Positions 44,371 to 53,409 of a DNA stretch of 64,000 nt are shown one piece after another. Location: assembly GCF_021278965.1 (NCBI RefSeq), contig NZ_CP065589.1, positions 2,671,001-2,735,000 on the forward strand, written 5' to 3'. A model generated the notes under the pieces. The model searched no databases and was not told the DNA's origin. It saw nothing but the letters and a program-made list of their open reading frames with translations. Numbering within the stretch: the stretch's first letter is position 1; every line of letters begins with the position of its first letter. The position numbers were made by a program, and so were the translations under genes. This stretch comes from Chryseobacterium capnotolerans. Lineage in GTDB: Bacteria; Bacteroidota; Bacteroidia; Flavobacteriales; Weeksellaceae.

Positions 44371-45439
44371 CTAAATAAGTTCTCTTAAAAACTTTCTATT
44401 TTGTTTTACAGAAGAGCAGCCCGGTCTTGAAAGAGCTGCTTTTTCATTATACTCATTAGCTTTTTTATAATCGCCTAAGAAAGACAGGCAGACACAAGCT
44501 TCAATATTAGGGATATATTCAAAGTAATCCAAAAATACAAAGCCTACTGAATGAGATTTTGGCAGTCTTGTTGCCAGATCAAACCATTTAAAAGCCTGAT
44601 TATAGTCTTGCTTATCTTTATAATAATATCCTAATTCACAACAGATTTCCGGTCTGGGAATATCATATTCGAAACTTTTCAGTAAAGTAGGTAAGATTTT
44701 TTCTTTAGCACCATTTCTTTTATATTCTACAGCCAATTGTTGGCAGCAGGTAATTATATCCTCTATCCAGCCTGATCCTGATGCTAAAAATTTTTCAAAA
44801 AAAAGTTATTGCTTTATCTGTTTCATTGTGATCTTTCAATTCTCTTGCATAATAATACAGCTGTCTTGCAGAAAATTCTTTTCCACTCTCTTCTAAGGCT
44901 CTATATATATCAATATTTCTTGTCGAAATCACTTCAGATCCTTCTTTTTTATGCCAGATTTCAATATCAGTATAATGTATATTGCCTACCAAAGGAATAC
45001 ATTCATGAACAGGCTCAATCCATTGATAATTTTTGCTCTTTTTGAATAATCTTTCACGAGTTGAATAAAAAGCCGGATTATTATTTTGATCAAATGACAA
45101 AACGTATTTCATCGTGACAATCTCAACATCATCATTCAATTTATTTTTTAGTTCATTAATATCTTTGACTGATTTTTCTGGTACAACATCATCAGCATCC
45201 AACCACATCTGATAGTCCATAGTAGCTTTAGAAAATGCAAAATTACGCGCAGCAGAAAAATCATTAATCCATTCAAAATCAAAAACTTTATCTGTAAATT
45301 CTCCAGCAATCTGTTTAGTTTTATCAGTAGATCCTGTATCTACTATAATGATTTCATCAGCAAATTTTGCCGCACTTTCCAGACATCTGCTTAAAAATTT
45401 TCCCTCATTTTTAACAATTAAGCACAAACTTATTCTCAT
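44371..45439 (-). pseudogene. glycosyltransferase family 2 protein with TPR tail, frameshifted
   Basis: About 355 residues if repaired. The GT-A domain begins MRISLCLIVKNEGKFLSRCL, with the DxD-type metal site DADD at 81-84 (LDADDVVPEKS) and the acceptor-side HKKEG. It is followed by TPR-like repeats (ELGYYYKDKQDYNQAFKWFDLA; LSFLGDYKKANEYNEKAAL). The frame breaks in the T8 run at 44797-44804 (minus strand). Seven Ts give AITFFEKFLASG. This class glycosylates proteins or surface polymers in the cytoplasm. Confidence 0.77.
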
Positions 45440-45552
45440 GGACTTCCAGTAATTTTATGGATATAAATATACTCGTATTAATGTAAATATGAATAGGCAT
45501 TCCTTAGACTCTGCATTCCGGAAATACTTCTAATATTCATAACGTTTATTTT

Positions 45553-45759
45553 TCATGAATAAAACAAGTGTAAACTTGTATAAAAATTCCTTCTGAAGAT
45601 GTTCATAAATATCAGAAGAAAGTTGAGAAAGCGATTAAAGTCCATCAACAACTGGTTCAAGTTATCATTTAACAGGTGAAGAAACTTACCTTTTATTTTT
45701 TCAAATACTTCTTCTCCAGACTTCTTATTAGCCTTAAAATCAATATTTGTTTTTTTCAA
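45553..45759 (-). CDS. possible small protein, divergent from the next
   Basis: A 68-residue frame. Residues 1-25 are basic and hydrophilic and look coding (KKTNIDFKANKKSGEEVFEKI). The rest is Phe/Leu/Asn-rich. No family is recognised, and no other gene overlaps it. It could be a remnant. Confidence 0.25.
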   Translation of the reverse strand: MKKTNIDFKANKKSGEEVFEKIKGKFLHLLNDNLNQLLMDFNRFLNFLLIFMNIFRRNFYTSLHLFYS

Positions 45760-45776
45760 ATAAATTCATTATATTG

Positions 45777-45941
45777 ATGGATGAAAAAAATGAACGTCAG
45801 GACAATATAACACATGCTGGCAAAATTAACGAAAGAACAAAAGCATTAGAGGTTCTAGAACAAGCAAAGAAAGTACAAGGAAAAATAAAATTTCTCCGTC
45901 AGGGAGCTGGGAGAAACTTCAAACCAAAAAATGAAGAATAA
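45777..45941 (+). CDS. small hypothetical protein
   Basis: A 54-residue hydrophilic frame from ATG 45777 (MDEKNERQDNITHAGKINER) with basic composition and a Gly-Arg-rich end (FLRQGAGRNFKPKNEE). No family is recognised. It starts 17 bases from the divergent frame at 45759. Confidence 0.4.
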   Translation: MDEKNERQDNITHAGKINERTKALEVLEQAKKVQGKIKFLRQGAGRNFKPKNEE

Positions 45942-46143
45942 AGAATATTCCTGACCTTTAATCGCAATTGAACGAGTAAAATCCCAAAAAACTATTTATA
46001 AAAAGAAAAGGAATTTGAGATCAAGTGTAGAAACTCGACAATCTGATCATAATCATCTATTAAAATTGGTCAGTTTAATCAGAATTAACAATTACTCTAT
46101 CACAATCTTTTATAGTTTTTTTGAAAGTTATAGCTAAGCCTAT

Positions 46144-46181
46144 AAAAAAGCCTGTAAATCATTTCTTTTACAGGCTTTTTT
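46144..46181. terminator. terminator at the left boundary of the insertion sequence
   Basis: The stem GCCTGTAAA/TTTACAGGC is flanked by A6 and T6. The insertion element has landed at the last bases of the T run. Confidence 0.78.
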
Positions 46182-46182
46182 A
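46175..46182. repeat. 8-bp target-site duplication (left)
   Basis: CTTTTTTA is exactly repeated at 47566-47573, immediately outside the two inverted ends of the element. Confidence 0.8.
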
Positions 46183-46233
46183 GGATCAGTCTCAAAAGTT
46201 GGGGGGAATGTTAAGTTGGTGTATCTTTGAATT

Positions 46234-46587
46234 ATGTTAAGCGATCACGAACTTCTTAAATTACTACTTCCAGAATTTTTAGTTGAAAACTTTGATATCC
46301 TCAAAGCAGAAGAACATAATGGTGAACTTCATATCTATTTTGAAGAAAAAAACAGTATTCCACAAGAATTTAAAGAACGGCAGTTGGAATCAAAGGGTTT
46401 TCTCGCTGAGATTATTGTTGATGATTATCCATTACGGGGTAAAATCGTAAAACTCCATGTGAAAAGAAGAAGATGGACCGATAAGTCATCAGGAGAAATC
46501 CTTCAAAGAGATTGGCAGCTTGTATCGAAAGGCACCCGCATGACTAAAGACTTTGCGGGTTTCTTAAAAAAAATTAGCAGATACTAA
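46234..46587 (+). CDS. IS transposase, N-terminal-region protein (ISAon1-type orfA)
   Basis: A 117-residue product that starts 51 bases inside the element. It is a compact alpha/beta protein with a basic region (KLHVKRRRWTDKSSGEILQRDW), resembling the N-terminal region proteins of two-ORF ISL3-like elements in Flavobacteriia. It ends just after an A8 run (46566-46573), and the transposase frame continues across that run. Confidence 0.83.
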   Translation: MLSDHELLKLLLPEFLVENFDILKAEEHNGELHIYFEEKNSIPQEFKERQLESKGFLAEIIVDDYPLRGKIVKLHVKRRRWTDKSSGEILQRDWQLVSKGTRMTKDFAGFLKKISRY

Positions 46588-47542
46588 AGCTCTTCCCCTG
46601 AAGGTCATCGCAGAGTTCTTTGGAGTTAAGGCAAAGACTTTTCAAAGACAATATAAAAATACACTCAGCCAATACAAAGACTGGAAATACAGAGATCATG
46701 CAGATCAGTGGGTTGTTTATCCTGACAATCTTTCAGATTCTTTATCTTTAGATGAAGTGGCTTTATCTGATGGAGAACTTTATACAGTCCTTACCTCTAA
46801 GAAAGCAAAAGGACAAAAAGGTAGTATTGTGGCTATTATAAAAGGTACTCAGAGTGATTTTATCATAGAGCATCTTTTGAAAATCAACAGAAGGCTTCGG
46901 ATGATGGTAAAAGAGATTACTTTGGATATGGCCGGTTCAATGAAGCGTATTGCGAAAAGATGCTTTCCCAATGCCTGCCTGGTGGTAGACCGTTTTCATG
47001 TTCAAAAGCTAGCGATAGAAGCTCTGCAGGAAATCAGGATCAAATATCGTTGGGAAGCTATTGAAATGGAAAATTCTTTTGAAGAGCAATATCCTGAAAG
47101 GCAAGTCTTTGAAAACGGAGATACCCGGAAACAACTTCTGGCAAGAAGCAGATACCTGCTTTATAAAAGCCGGGAAAAATGGACTTTATCCCAAAGGCAG
47201 AGAGCCTGTATCCTTTTTGCTGAATATCCTGATCTGGAACAAGCTTATCAGTTAACGGATAAACTTAGAAAAATTTATAATCAGAATATTTCAAAATCTA
47301 TTGCGATGACTAAGCTGGCGCATTGGTTCAAAAACGTTGAAGAAGCCGGATTTAAATCGTTTTCTATCTTAAGAAAAACAGTAATGAATCATTACAGAGA
47401 TATTTTAAACTTCTTTGATAAAAGAAGCACTAATGCTTCTGCTGAATCTTTTAATGCGAAGATCAAAAACTTTAGATTACAGCTTAGGGGTGTAAAAGAC
47501 AAAACTTTCTTTCTTTTCAGATTAACCAAACTTTTTGCTTAG
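46574..47542 (+). CDS. IS transposase, DDE catalytic part (ISL3 class)
   Basis: About 322 residues in the frame reached by a +1 (or -2) shift at A8. It reads LADTKALPLKVIAEFFGVKAK and contains a DDE_Tnp_ISL3-type core: LDEVALSDGE (first Asp), LDMAGSMKRIAKRCFPNACLVVDRFHVQKL (second Asp) and the C-terminal ASAESFNAKIKNFRLQLRGV (Glu). The first possible start without a shift is GTG at 46757, which would delete the first catalytic Asp. Expression from orfA by slippage at A8 is therefore likely. Confidence 0.85.
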   Translation, partial: LADTKALPLKVIAEFFGVKAKTFQRQYKNTLSQYKDWKYRDHADQWVVYPDNLSDSLSLDEVALSDGELYTVLTSKKAKGQKGSIVAIIKGTQSDFIIEHLLKINRRLRMMVKEITLDMAGSMKRIAKRCFPNACLVVDRFHVQKLAIEALQEIRIKYRWEAIEMENSFEEQYPERQVFENGDTRKQLLARSRYLLYKSREKWTLSQRQRACILFAEYPDLEQAYQLTDKLRKIYNQNISKSIAMTKLAHWFKNVEEAGFKSFSILRKTVMNHYRDILNFFDKRSTNASAESFNAKIKNFRLQLRGVKDKTFFLFRLTKLFA

Positions 47543-47565
47543 CCCCCAACTTTTGTACCTGATCC

Positions 47566-47573
47566 CTTTTTTA
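47566..47573. repeat. 8-bp target-site duplication (right)
   Basis: CTTTTTTA matches 46175-46182 exactly. Confidence 0.8.
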
Positions 47574-47615
47574 TTTTTATATCTTGAGGATACTAAGCAC
47601 ATACATTATCAACAT

Positions 47616-47648
47616 AAAAAAAGACAACCTATTAAAAGTTGTCTTTTT
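47616..47648 (-). terminator. terminator of the tRNA-Lys array
   Basis: The stem AAAAGACAAC/GTTGTCTTTT is followed on the minus strand by a T7 run, directly after the last tRNA of the array. Confidence 0.78.
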
Positions 47649-47651
47649 AAG

Positions 47652-47724
47652 TGACCCGGCTGGGATTCGAACCCAGGACCCATACATTAAAAGTGTATTG
47701 CTCTACCAGCTGAGCTACCGAGTC
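47652..47724 (-). tRNA. tRNA-Lys (anticodon TTT), copy 2
   Basis: Identical 73-base sequence to copy 1 at 40241, with all stems paired and anticodon TTT. It is last in a three-gene tRNA transcript. The spacer to copy 3 is 64 bases. Confidence 0.95.
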
Positions 47725-47788
47725 GGCCATTTACTCTTTCAAGTAATTTTTTTAGAGAAAAACTACCTAAACAGCAGTTTTTTGATTG

Positions 47789-47861
47789 TGACCCGGCTGG
47801 GATTCGAACCCAGGACCCATACATTAAAAGTGTATTGCTCTACCAGCTGAGCTACCGAGTC
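47789..47861 (-). tRNA. tRNA-Lys (anticodon TTT), copy 3
   Basis: Identical to copies 1, 2 and 4. The spacers between the tandem copies are themselves similar (both contain TTACTCTTTCAAGTAA and AACTACCTAAACAGCAG), so the unit was duplicated with its flank. Confidence 0.95.
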
Positions 47862-47929
47862 GGCCACTTACTCTTTCAAGTAAATATTTTTTAGAGGAAA
47901 ACTACCTAAACAGCAGTTTTTTTTGTTTG

Positions 47930-48002
47930 TGACCCGGCTGGGATTCGAACCCAGGACCCATACATTAAAAGTGTATTGCTCTACCAGCTGAGCTACCGAG
48001 TC
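47930..48002 (-). tRNA. tRNA-Lys (anticodon TTT), copy 4
   Basis: Promoter-proximal tRNA of the array, identical in sequence to the others. Its upstream region to about 48075 is nearly the same as that of copy 1. Confidence 0.95.
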
Positions 48003-48045
48003 GGCCACTTACTTTTTTAAGTAAATCCCTTTGTTTAAGGGACTG

Positions 48046-48075
48046 CAAAGATAGTAAAATATCCTTTAGACCCAA
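48046..48075 (-). promoter_or_regulatory. tRNA-Lys array promoter
   Basis: On the minus strand TTG (48073-48075), a 19-base spacer and TATCTTTG (48046-48053), as upstream of copy 1. Confidence 0.8.
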
Positions 48076-48283
48076 GTTTTTTTAGGCTTTTTTATCATGA
48101 AATTTCACCCCAAATCAGCAAATATCTGTTTATAAATTAATTATGCAAATGATTTTTTTAATAAAATTTTATCAAAACACAATTACCGTCTTACCAATCT
48201 AAATTCTTTGCATGAAAATTATTTGCTCATCTTAAAAATAAAACATATCTTAGTTACTAAGATAATTAGTAAATAAAATAAAT

Positions 48284-48738
48284 ATGATCAAAGATATTCT
48301 CCACCAATTTCGGGTAGCAAGCCGGCAATATTCAGACGCTTCCCTTTTTATGCATGAAGCAATTGCAAGAAAAGCAGGACTGTCCAGTGCCGATCATAAG
48401 TATCTGGGACTTATTTTACAATATGATTCTATTACAGCGGGAGATATTTCAAAACTCACTGGACTTACAACCGGTGCAGTAACAGGATTAATAGACCGTT
48501 TGAAAAAAAAGAACTTCTTGAAAGGCAATTCACTAAAGAGGATCGAAGAAAAGTTCTGATCATCCCCAATCTTAAAAACAGCATGAAATTGCTAGGATCT
48601 GTTTTTGAAGAATTACAACAAAAGACAACTCAACTGATTTCGACTTTTTCGGAAGCAGAAATTAAAACCATAGAGCGCTATTTTAAAGGAGCTACAGCAA
48701 TCATGCAAGAAACTACAACTGACTTAGACAACAAATAA
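48284..48738 (+). pseudogene. MarR-family transcriptional regulator, frameshifted
   Basis: About 151 residues if repaired. The winged helix spans LSSADHKYLGLILQYDSITAGDISKLTGLTTGAVTGLIDRL, and after the break the wing continues FTKEDRRKVLIIPNL. The frame breaks in the A8 run at 48503-48510. Nine As give DRLKKKELLERQF. It is followed 8 bases later by a membrane-protein gene that it may regulate. Confidence 0.82.
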
Positions 48739-48746
48739 TACATCCC

Positions 48747-49249
48747 ATGGAAAGCTTAACGACACCCGAAGTAATACGTGCAGAAATATGGCTCTGCATT
48801 ACTACCCTGCTCTATTTCATGATGAATGGAGCCCAGCTCTTTGAAACATTCTTATTTGTTCCCAAGTGGGTTTCCTCACCACCGGAAAATTTCAAATTGC
48901 TTCTGAATGGGAATGGAATAAGTCTAAAGCTATTTTGGATTCTATTTCATTCAATACACGAAATTGCCTTCATTCTTGCCCTCTTTTTTGCTGGAAAATA
49001 GATCCTGTAAGAAACTGGCTTTTAATCTTATTTATTATACATATTGCAGTAAGATCCTGGACACTCATCTTTTTCGCTCCCCATATCATCGATTTTCAAA
49101 GAATGGCAGAGACTTCTATTATTCCAGAAGATCTAAGTTCCAGGACTTCAGCCTGGCAAACACTTAATTATGTACGTGTTGCTATTTTCATTGCCGTTTC
49201 CATAGGTTTAATCCCACTGTGTATCAAAGTATTGAATTTAAAGTCATAA
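48747..49249 (+). pseudogene. small four-helix membrane protein, frameshifted
   Basis: About 168 residues if repaired, with four hydrophobic helices (IWLCITTLLYFMMNGAQLF; LFWILFHSIHEIAFILALFF; LLILFIIHIAVRSWTLIFF; VRVAIFIAVSIGLIPLCI). It breaks in the T6 run at 48984-48989. Seven Ts give ALFFCWKIDPV. I do not recognise a named family with confidence. It resembles small DUF-type membrane proteins found next to MarR regulators. Confidence 0.65.
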
Positions 49250-49494
49250 AATAAGTAAGTTCTAAACGGAATAAATGAAAACATCTATCTATCAATATTT
49301 TAACAACTTAGCTTGTATTTCTTATCGAGATGTTTTATTTTTGAAGGAAATGAGATAACAAATCTTTACATGATTTATCTTTCAATGGATTCATCAACAT
49401 CATCTCAGTTTTCTGTTTATCATTCGATATTTATGAAGTTAATAACCCAAAAGATTATCCGATGGTGATAAAGTCCCTGGTTATGTAAGATATT
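49250..49494. other. intergenic and decayed sequence
   Basis: It holds fragments without an open frame, probably the decayed 5-prime half of the LD-carboxypeptidase that follows. No other signal was found. Confidence 0.4.
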
Positions 49495-49758
49495 GGCTTC
49501 GGAATTACGCAGCAATGGGAATTCTGAAAAAATGCCAGAGGAATTATTTTCGGACGTCCTTACGACAATCTTTATGCTCAGGAATATGAAACTGAGCTGT
49601 TGAAAGTTCTGGACGAAGAGGGCTTAGATGATCTTCCGGTGATTACACAGATGGATTTTGGACATACCTGCCCTACTTTCACCATTCCTTATGGAAGATT
49701 AGCAGAGATTAACTGTATAGACAAAACGTTTTCTATTCTGGAAAGCGGAGTTTTGTAA
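49495..49758 (+). pseudogene. LD-carboxypeptidase (S66) C-terminal remnant
   Basis: The frame ending at 49758 encodes FGITQQWEF, an in-frame TGA, then KNARGIIFGRPYDNLYAQEY and VITQMDFGHTCPTFTIPYGRLAEIN. The latter is the C-terminal catalytic region of S66 LD-carboxypeptidases (the conserved His in DFGHTCP). The N-terminal half with the catalytic Ser is absent or unreadable. This is genuine decay rather than a single homopolymer slip. Confidence 0.72.
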
Positions 49759-49771
49759 TTGTATAAAAAGA

Positions 49772-49800
49772 GACTCGGCGGGCCAAAGGCCCGCCGAGTC
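49772..49800 (-). terminator. very GC-rich 13-bp hairpin, terminator of the DJ-1-like gene
   Basis: A perfect 13-bp stem GACTCGGCGGGCC/GGCCCGCCGAGTC with an AAA loop is followed on the minus strand by TCTTTTTAT. It lies 108 bases after the minus-strand gene at 49908. It is striking against the AT-rich background. Confidence 0.72.
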
Positions 49801-49907
49801 ACTACAACTACTCCATCCCATATTCTCTCGCAGATTTTGCGATTACGCCAATCTGTAATCTTTATAATTAAATATAATTTGTGATATTTGTGAATATAGT
49901 CTGGTGA

Positions 49908-50543
49908 TTAGTGTTTAAATTCCTTTTGCTGGTATTCAAAAAGAGTTACAATAGTATCTGATAATTTTTTTCCATGATGCTTTTCAACCAGATATAATGC
50001 AGCATCTATTCCTGCTGTTATTCCTGCTGTAGTAATCAGCTGTCCCTGATCTACAAACCGAGCATCTCTTTTCACAATACTCTGAGGATTATACTCTTCC
50101 AGAGCATCCAGCAGCATAGAATGGGTTGTAATTTCATAATGATTCAATATTCCTGTTTTAGATAAATGCATACTTCCTGTGCACACTGTAAAAACAGTAG
50201 TTCCTTTATCATATTGTTCTTTTACCCAACTCATTACAGTATTCTGAAAATCATCATCCTGCAGATATGCCATCACATAATCCGGATTTGCTCCCGGAAT
50301 TACAATCATATCCGGCTGAGGAACCGTTTGTACATCATACGTCGGAATGACGGCCATTGTATTAGCTTCCATAAATACAGCATCTTTGGTTTTTCCTACC
50401 GTATAACAATTATAGCTTCCTTCAGCTATAACATTGGCCTTAATAAAGACGTCTAATGGGCCATTTAAATCAAGTGCTTCTACCTGATCGTAAATTAAAA
50501 ATGCCACATTCATTGTTTTTTCATTTTGCTCTTGCTTCATCAT
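49908..50543 (-). CDS. DJ-1/PfpI family protein
   Basis: A 211-residue protein of the DJ-1/PfpI superfamily. The nucleophile-elbow cysteine is Cys121 in TVCTGSMHL. The conserved acidic residue is in ALDLNGPLDVF (about 23-33), and the glycine-rich block is VIPGANPDYV (81-90). The family includes isonitrile hydratases, glyoxalases and chaperone-like proteins. The next gene upstream encodes a two-domain GlxA-type regulator with the same fold, so this may be its target enzyme. The start could be the Met at residue 11. Confidence 0.84.
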   Translation of the reverse strand: MMKQEQNEKTMNVAFLIYDQVEALDLNGPLDVFIKANVIAEGSYNCYTVGKTKDAVFMEANTMAVIPTYDVQTVPQPDMIVIPGANPDYVMAYLQDDDFQNTVMSWVKEQYDKGTTVFTVCTGSMHLSKTGILNHYEITTHSMLLDALEEYNPQSIVKRDARFVDQGQLITTAGITAGIDAALYLVEKHHGKKLSDTIVTLFEYQQKEFKH

Positions 50544-50634
50544 GATATTCTAAAAAATTAATAGTTTATATTAAAACACAGTTCTCCCTCTGACGGTTGA
50601 CTATCAGCTTTAATCATTAAAAAAGTAAAAAAAA

Positions 50635-51636
50635 TTATTCTGTTCCTTTATAGCTTTTCCGGTATTGTGACGGAGAAATGGAGAGGTATTTCAAAAATAA
50701 ACGGCGAAGAGAGATAACATTATTGAAACCTGACTTTTCAGCAATCACTTCGATACTCATATCTGTATATTCCAGCATATTTTTGGCCTGATCCAGCCTC
50801 ATTTTTTCAAGAAACCGGCCAGGTGTCATTCCCGATTCCCTCAGAAATACCCTTGAGAAATTACGGACACTCATATGCACAGATTCAGCCATAAATTCTA
50901 CACTGATGGCTTGCCCCAGCTTATCTTTCAGTAAATCTCTGATTCCCTTTGTGAAGGGTGATAACATTTCATAATCAGAAATCGCATTTCCAAATTGAGA
51001 TTGTACTCCGGATCTTTTTAAATGCAGGACAATATGCTTGGCTACTTCCGATGCTAATGGTTTTCCCAAATCTTCTTCCAAAAGTGCCAATGCCAGGTCT
51101 ATTCCGGAGGAAACACCTCCTGAAGTGTATGTTCCCTGATCGCAAATAAAAAACGGATTGATGTTCACATCCAGATCAGGATAAGTTCGTTGCAGAATAT
51201 CAGCATATTTCCAATGCGTAGTTACCTGCTTTCCAGTCAAGAGACCTGCTGCTGCTAAAACAAAAGCACCTACACAGACTGAACCTAAACGTCTTACATT
51301 TCCTGTAGTATTTTGCAGATAGTCATAAAGATCAGGATTGATTTCATCTAATGTTCTAAGGTCCGTACCGGCAACCAACAAAGTATCTATCGGAAAATCT
51401 ATATCATAAATCGTATGGCTGCATGTCAAAGGGATTCCAGATCCGGAATATATTATTTTGTCTGAGGTTCCGGATATAAGATGAACCTTATATTTTAACC
51501 CTGTATTATCATCTGGTAAAAAGAGATTAGCTGCGGTGAATACATCACACGGACCGGCAACATCCAATAACTGAACCTGTGGCAAGATCAAGAGTGCTAT
51601 ATTTTTTATTCCAGTGTGCTGTAATGCATTTTCCAT
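50635..51636 (-). CDS. GlxA-family transcriptional regulator (DJ-1/PfpI domain plus AraC HTH)
   Basis: A 333-residue regulator. Residues 1-200 form a DJ-1/PfpI-like sensing domain with a Cys in GSVCVGAFVLAAAG (Cys121). Residues 225-330 are an AraC-type double helix-turn-helix (FMAESVHMSVRNFSRVFLRESGMTPGRFLEKMRL and SIEVIAEKSGFNNVISLRRLFLKYLSISPSQYR). It is on the same strand as the DJ-1 gene, 91 bases upstream. The inducer is unknown. Confidence 0.9.
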   Translation of the reverse strand: MENALQHTGIKNIALLILPQVQLLDVAGPCDVFTAANLFLPDDNTGLKYKVHLISGTSDKIIYSGSGIPLTCSHTIYDIDFPIDTLLVAGTDLRTLDEINPDLYDYLQNTTGNVRRLGSVCVGAFVLAAAGLLTGKQVTTHWKYADILQRTYPDLDVNINPFFICDQGTYTSGGVSSGIDLALALLEEDLGKPLASEVAKHIVLHLKRSGVQSQFGNAISDYEMLSPFTKGIRDLLKDKLGQAISVEFMAESVHMSVRNFSRVFLRESGMTPGRFLEKMRLDQAKNMLEYTDMSIEVIAEKSGFNNVISLRRLFLKYLSISPSQYRKSYKGTE

Positions 51637-51740
51637 GTCTCCATTCTGTATGATGCAAATGTACTGAGAATGTAATGTGGCTGCAATGACAAAAAACAGA
51701 CAATTTCGGCCATCTCTTATTTTTATCCCTGAAACAAAAA

Positions 51741-51764
51741 GAGACTGCCTTAAAAGGCAGCCTC
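51741..51764 (-). terminator. terminator of the efflux operon
   Basis: The stem GAGGCTGCCTT/AAGGCAGTCTC on the minus strand is followed by TTTTTG, 52 bases after the permease stop. Confidence 0.8.
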
Positions 51765-51815
51765 AGCACTCTCACTATAAAATTAGCTAATAAGCTATAC
51801 TTTTAAACTAAATAA

Positions 51816-53409
51816 TTAGGCAGGCGATAACCTGCGGGATTTCAAATAAAGAGCCGTACGGTTCAGATATGGAAAAAGAAGAATTAATAGCAGAGCTCCA
51901 GCAAGAAGCCATACCATCATTTCATAATAATCCATCGCAAAACGTACATGATCCTGAACATTCAGCCTTCCCATCAATAATTTATTAGATGCTTTTACAG
52001 CATGATCTTCCAGCATTCCTTTAGCAGTAAGTTTGGCAGTCTGCTTATGAAGAAAATCTTTTACAAAAGGGTCAATCTTTGTTATATGGTCCTGAAATGC
52101 ATTATAATGGCGGCTTTTTTCAAAGAGTTCAAAAAAATTAATCAAAGCAATACTGGCACAGAAACCTAAATAACGTATAGCCAGGGCCGTTGCTGCAGCA
52201 GAAGGTCCGATCGAAGCTGGGACTGAAGATATAATGAAAATAATCGTTGGAACCATGATCAATCCAACTCCTAATCCCTGAAGAAATAAAGGAATATAAT
52301 AATTGAATTCATCAGCCTGTACATCAAAAGAATAATACATCAATGCATGAAACAGAAGCAACATTAAAAATCCGGGAACCCAGATATACTGAATCTTTCT
52401 CTTCTGCAAAACCATACAACAGGCAATGATAACCCCTATCACTAACCCGGAAAGATTGAAAATATTGATATAGGAAATATAAAATGGGTCAAGATGCAGT
52501 TCTGTCGCAAAATAACTATTGGTAATTCCTGAAGCAAAACGGCAGATATACATCACAAAAAGAATTAATAACCCTACTTTAAAATTTCTATATCTGAAAA
52601 CCCTAAGGTCTATATAAGGTCTTTTAATCGAATTCTGACGAAAGACTGATATCCCAACCAACGCCAAAATAGCAATAACACTTCCTAGAATTCTGGTATC
52701 TTCCTGCCAATAATATTCCTGTCCGAAAATGGCTATATATCCTATCAGTACCAAAATTGTACTGAAAACAGCAAAGCTCTGCCAATCCAGTTTATACAAA
52801 TGAAATCTCACATTAGGCCTGTAATTCGTCATGGCCAGCGTAAGGAAAATAAGACCCGGCAGATACGAAAAAATAGCAGTTTTATAAACAATATTAAAAT
52901 TATAGGAATCTATAAGATCTGCTGTAATCAGATTATTAAAAGGCAATGCACAGATCAGAATTCCAAAGAATACGGAAAAACTTATTTCCCTTCCTCTTTC
53001 ACTACTCAGCCGTGTAAAGATCAGAGTGAGTGAAAGGTTGACATTTCCAGCAAATAACATTCCCTGAATGAAACGAACGGGAAACAGGACATAAACCTCC
53101 CGGGTAAAATAACAGATCAAACAGGCGGCAATCTGCAAAGTAGTAAATAACAGAAAATATTCTTTTGCGGCCAGAAAGCTGAAAAATCTTCTTTCCAGGC
53201 TGTAAAATCCCACATATCCGGCGTAAAATAATGCTACTGAAAACTGAATATCAGCAGGTTCACTTCCATAATATCCTGCTGCCGCATTGATGTTGGTCAA
53301 CGGCAGGAAAAAATATGATAATTCCTGGTAAGGTCATGGAAAAAAGGATAATTTTCACCAGCCATTCCGGTGCCCATCTTTTAAAAAAGGGCATTTGTCT
53401 TTTAGCCAT
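51816..53409 (-). pseudogene. MFS drug efflux permease (DHA2/EmrB-like), frameshifted near its N-terminus
   Basis: About 530 residues if repaired, with roughly 14 transmembrane helices. The start ATG 53409 overlaps the stop codon of the adaptor gene (TAATG). It gives MAKRQMPFFKRWAPEWL and then breaks in the T6 run at 53308-53313 (minus strand). Five Ts give IIFFLPLTNINAAAGYYG. The remaining 494 residues are intact, with the motif region VRFIQGMLFAGNVNLSLTLIF. With the HlyD and TolC genes upstream it forms an EmrAB-TolC type tripartite exporter. Confidence 0.83.

Larger units (their letters stand above)
46183..47565 (+). mobile_element. complete ISL3-like (ISAon1-type) insertion sequence
   Basis: A 1383-bp element bounded by 23-bp inverted ends. 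GGATCAG, three variable bases, then CAAAAGTTGGGGG at 46183-46205 matches the complement of 47543-47565 except in the three variable bases. It is flanked by the 8-bp direct repeat CTTTTTTA. It carries two consecutive frames in the arrangement of ISAon1-type elements, a small N-terminal protein and a DDE transposase of the ISL3 class. The 8-bp duplication also fits ISL3. Confidence 0.88.

Noticed and set aside
47584..47850. 88-codon plus-strand frame across the tRNA array
   Set aside because: It is antisense to two identical tRNA-Lys genes, and its repeated peptide simply mirrors the tRNA repeat.
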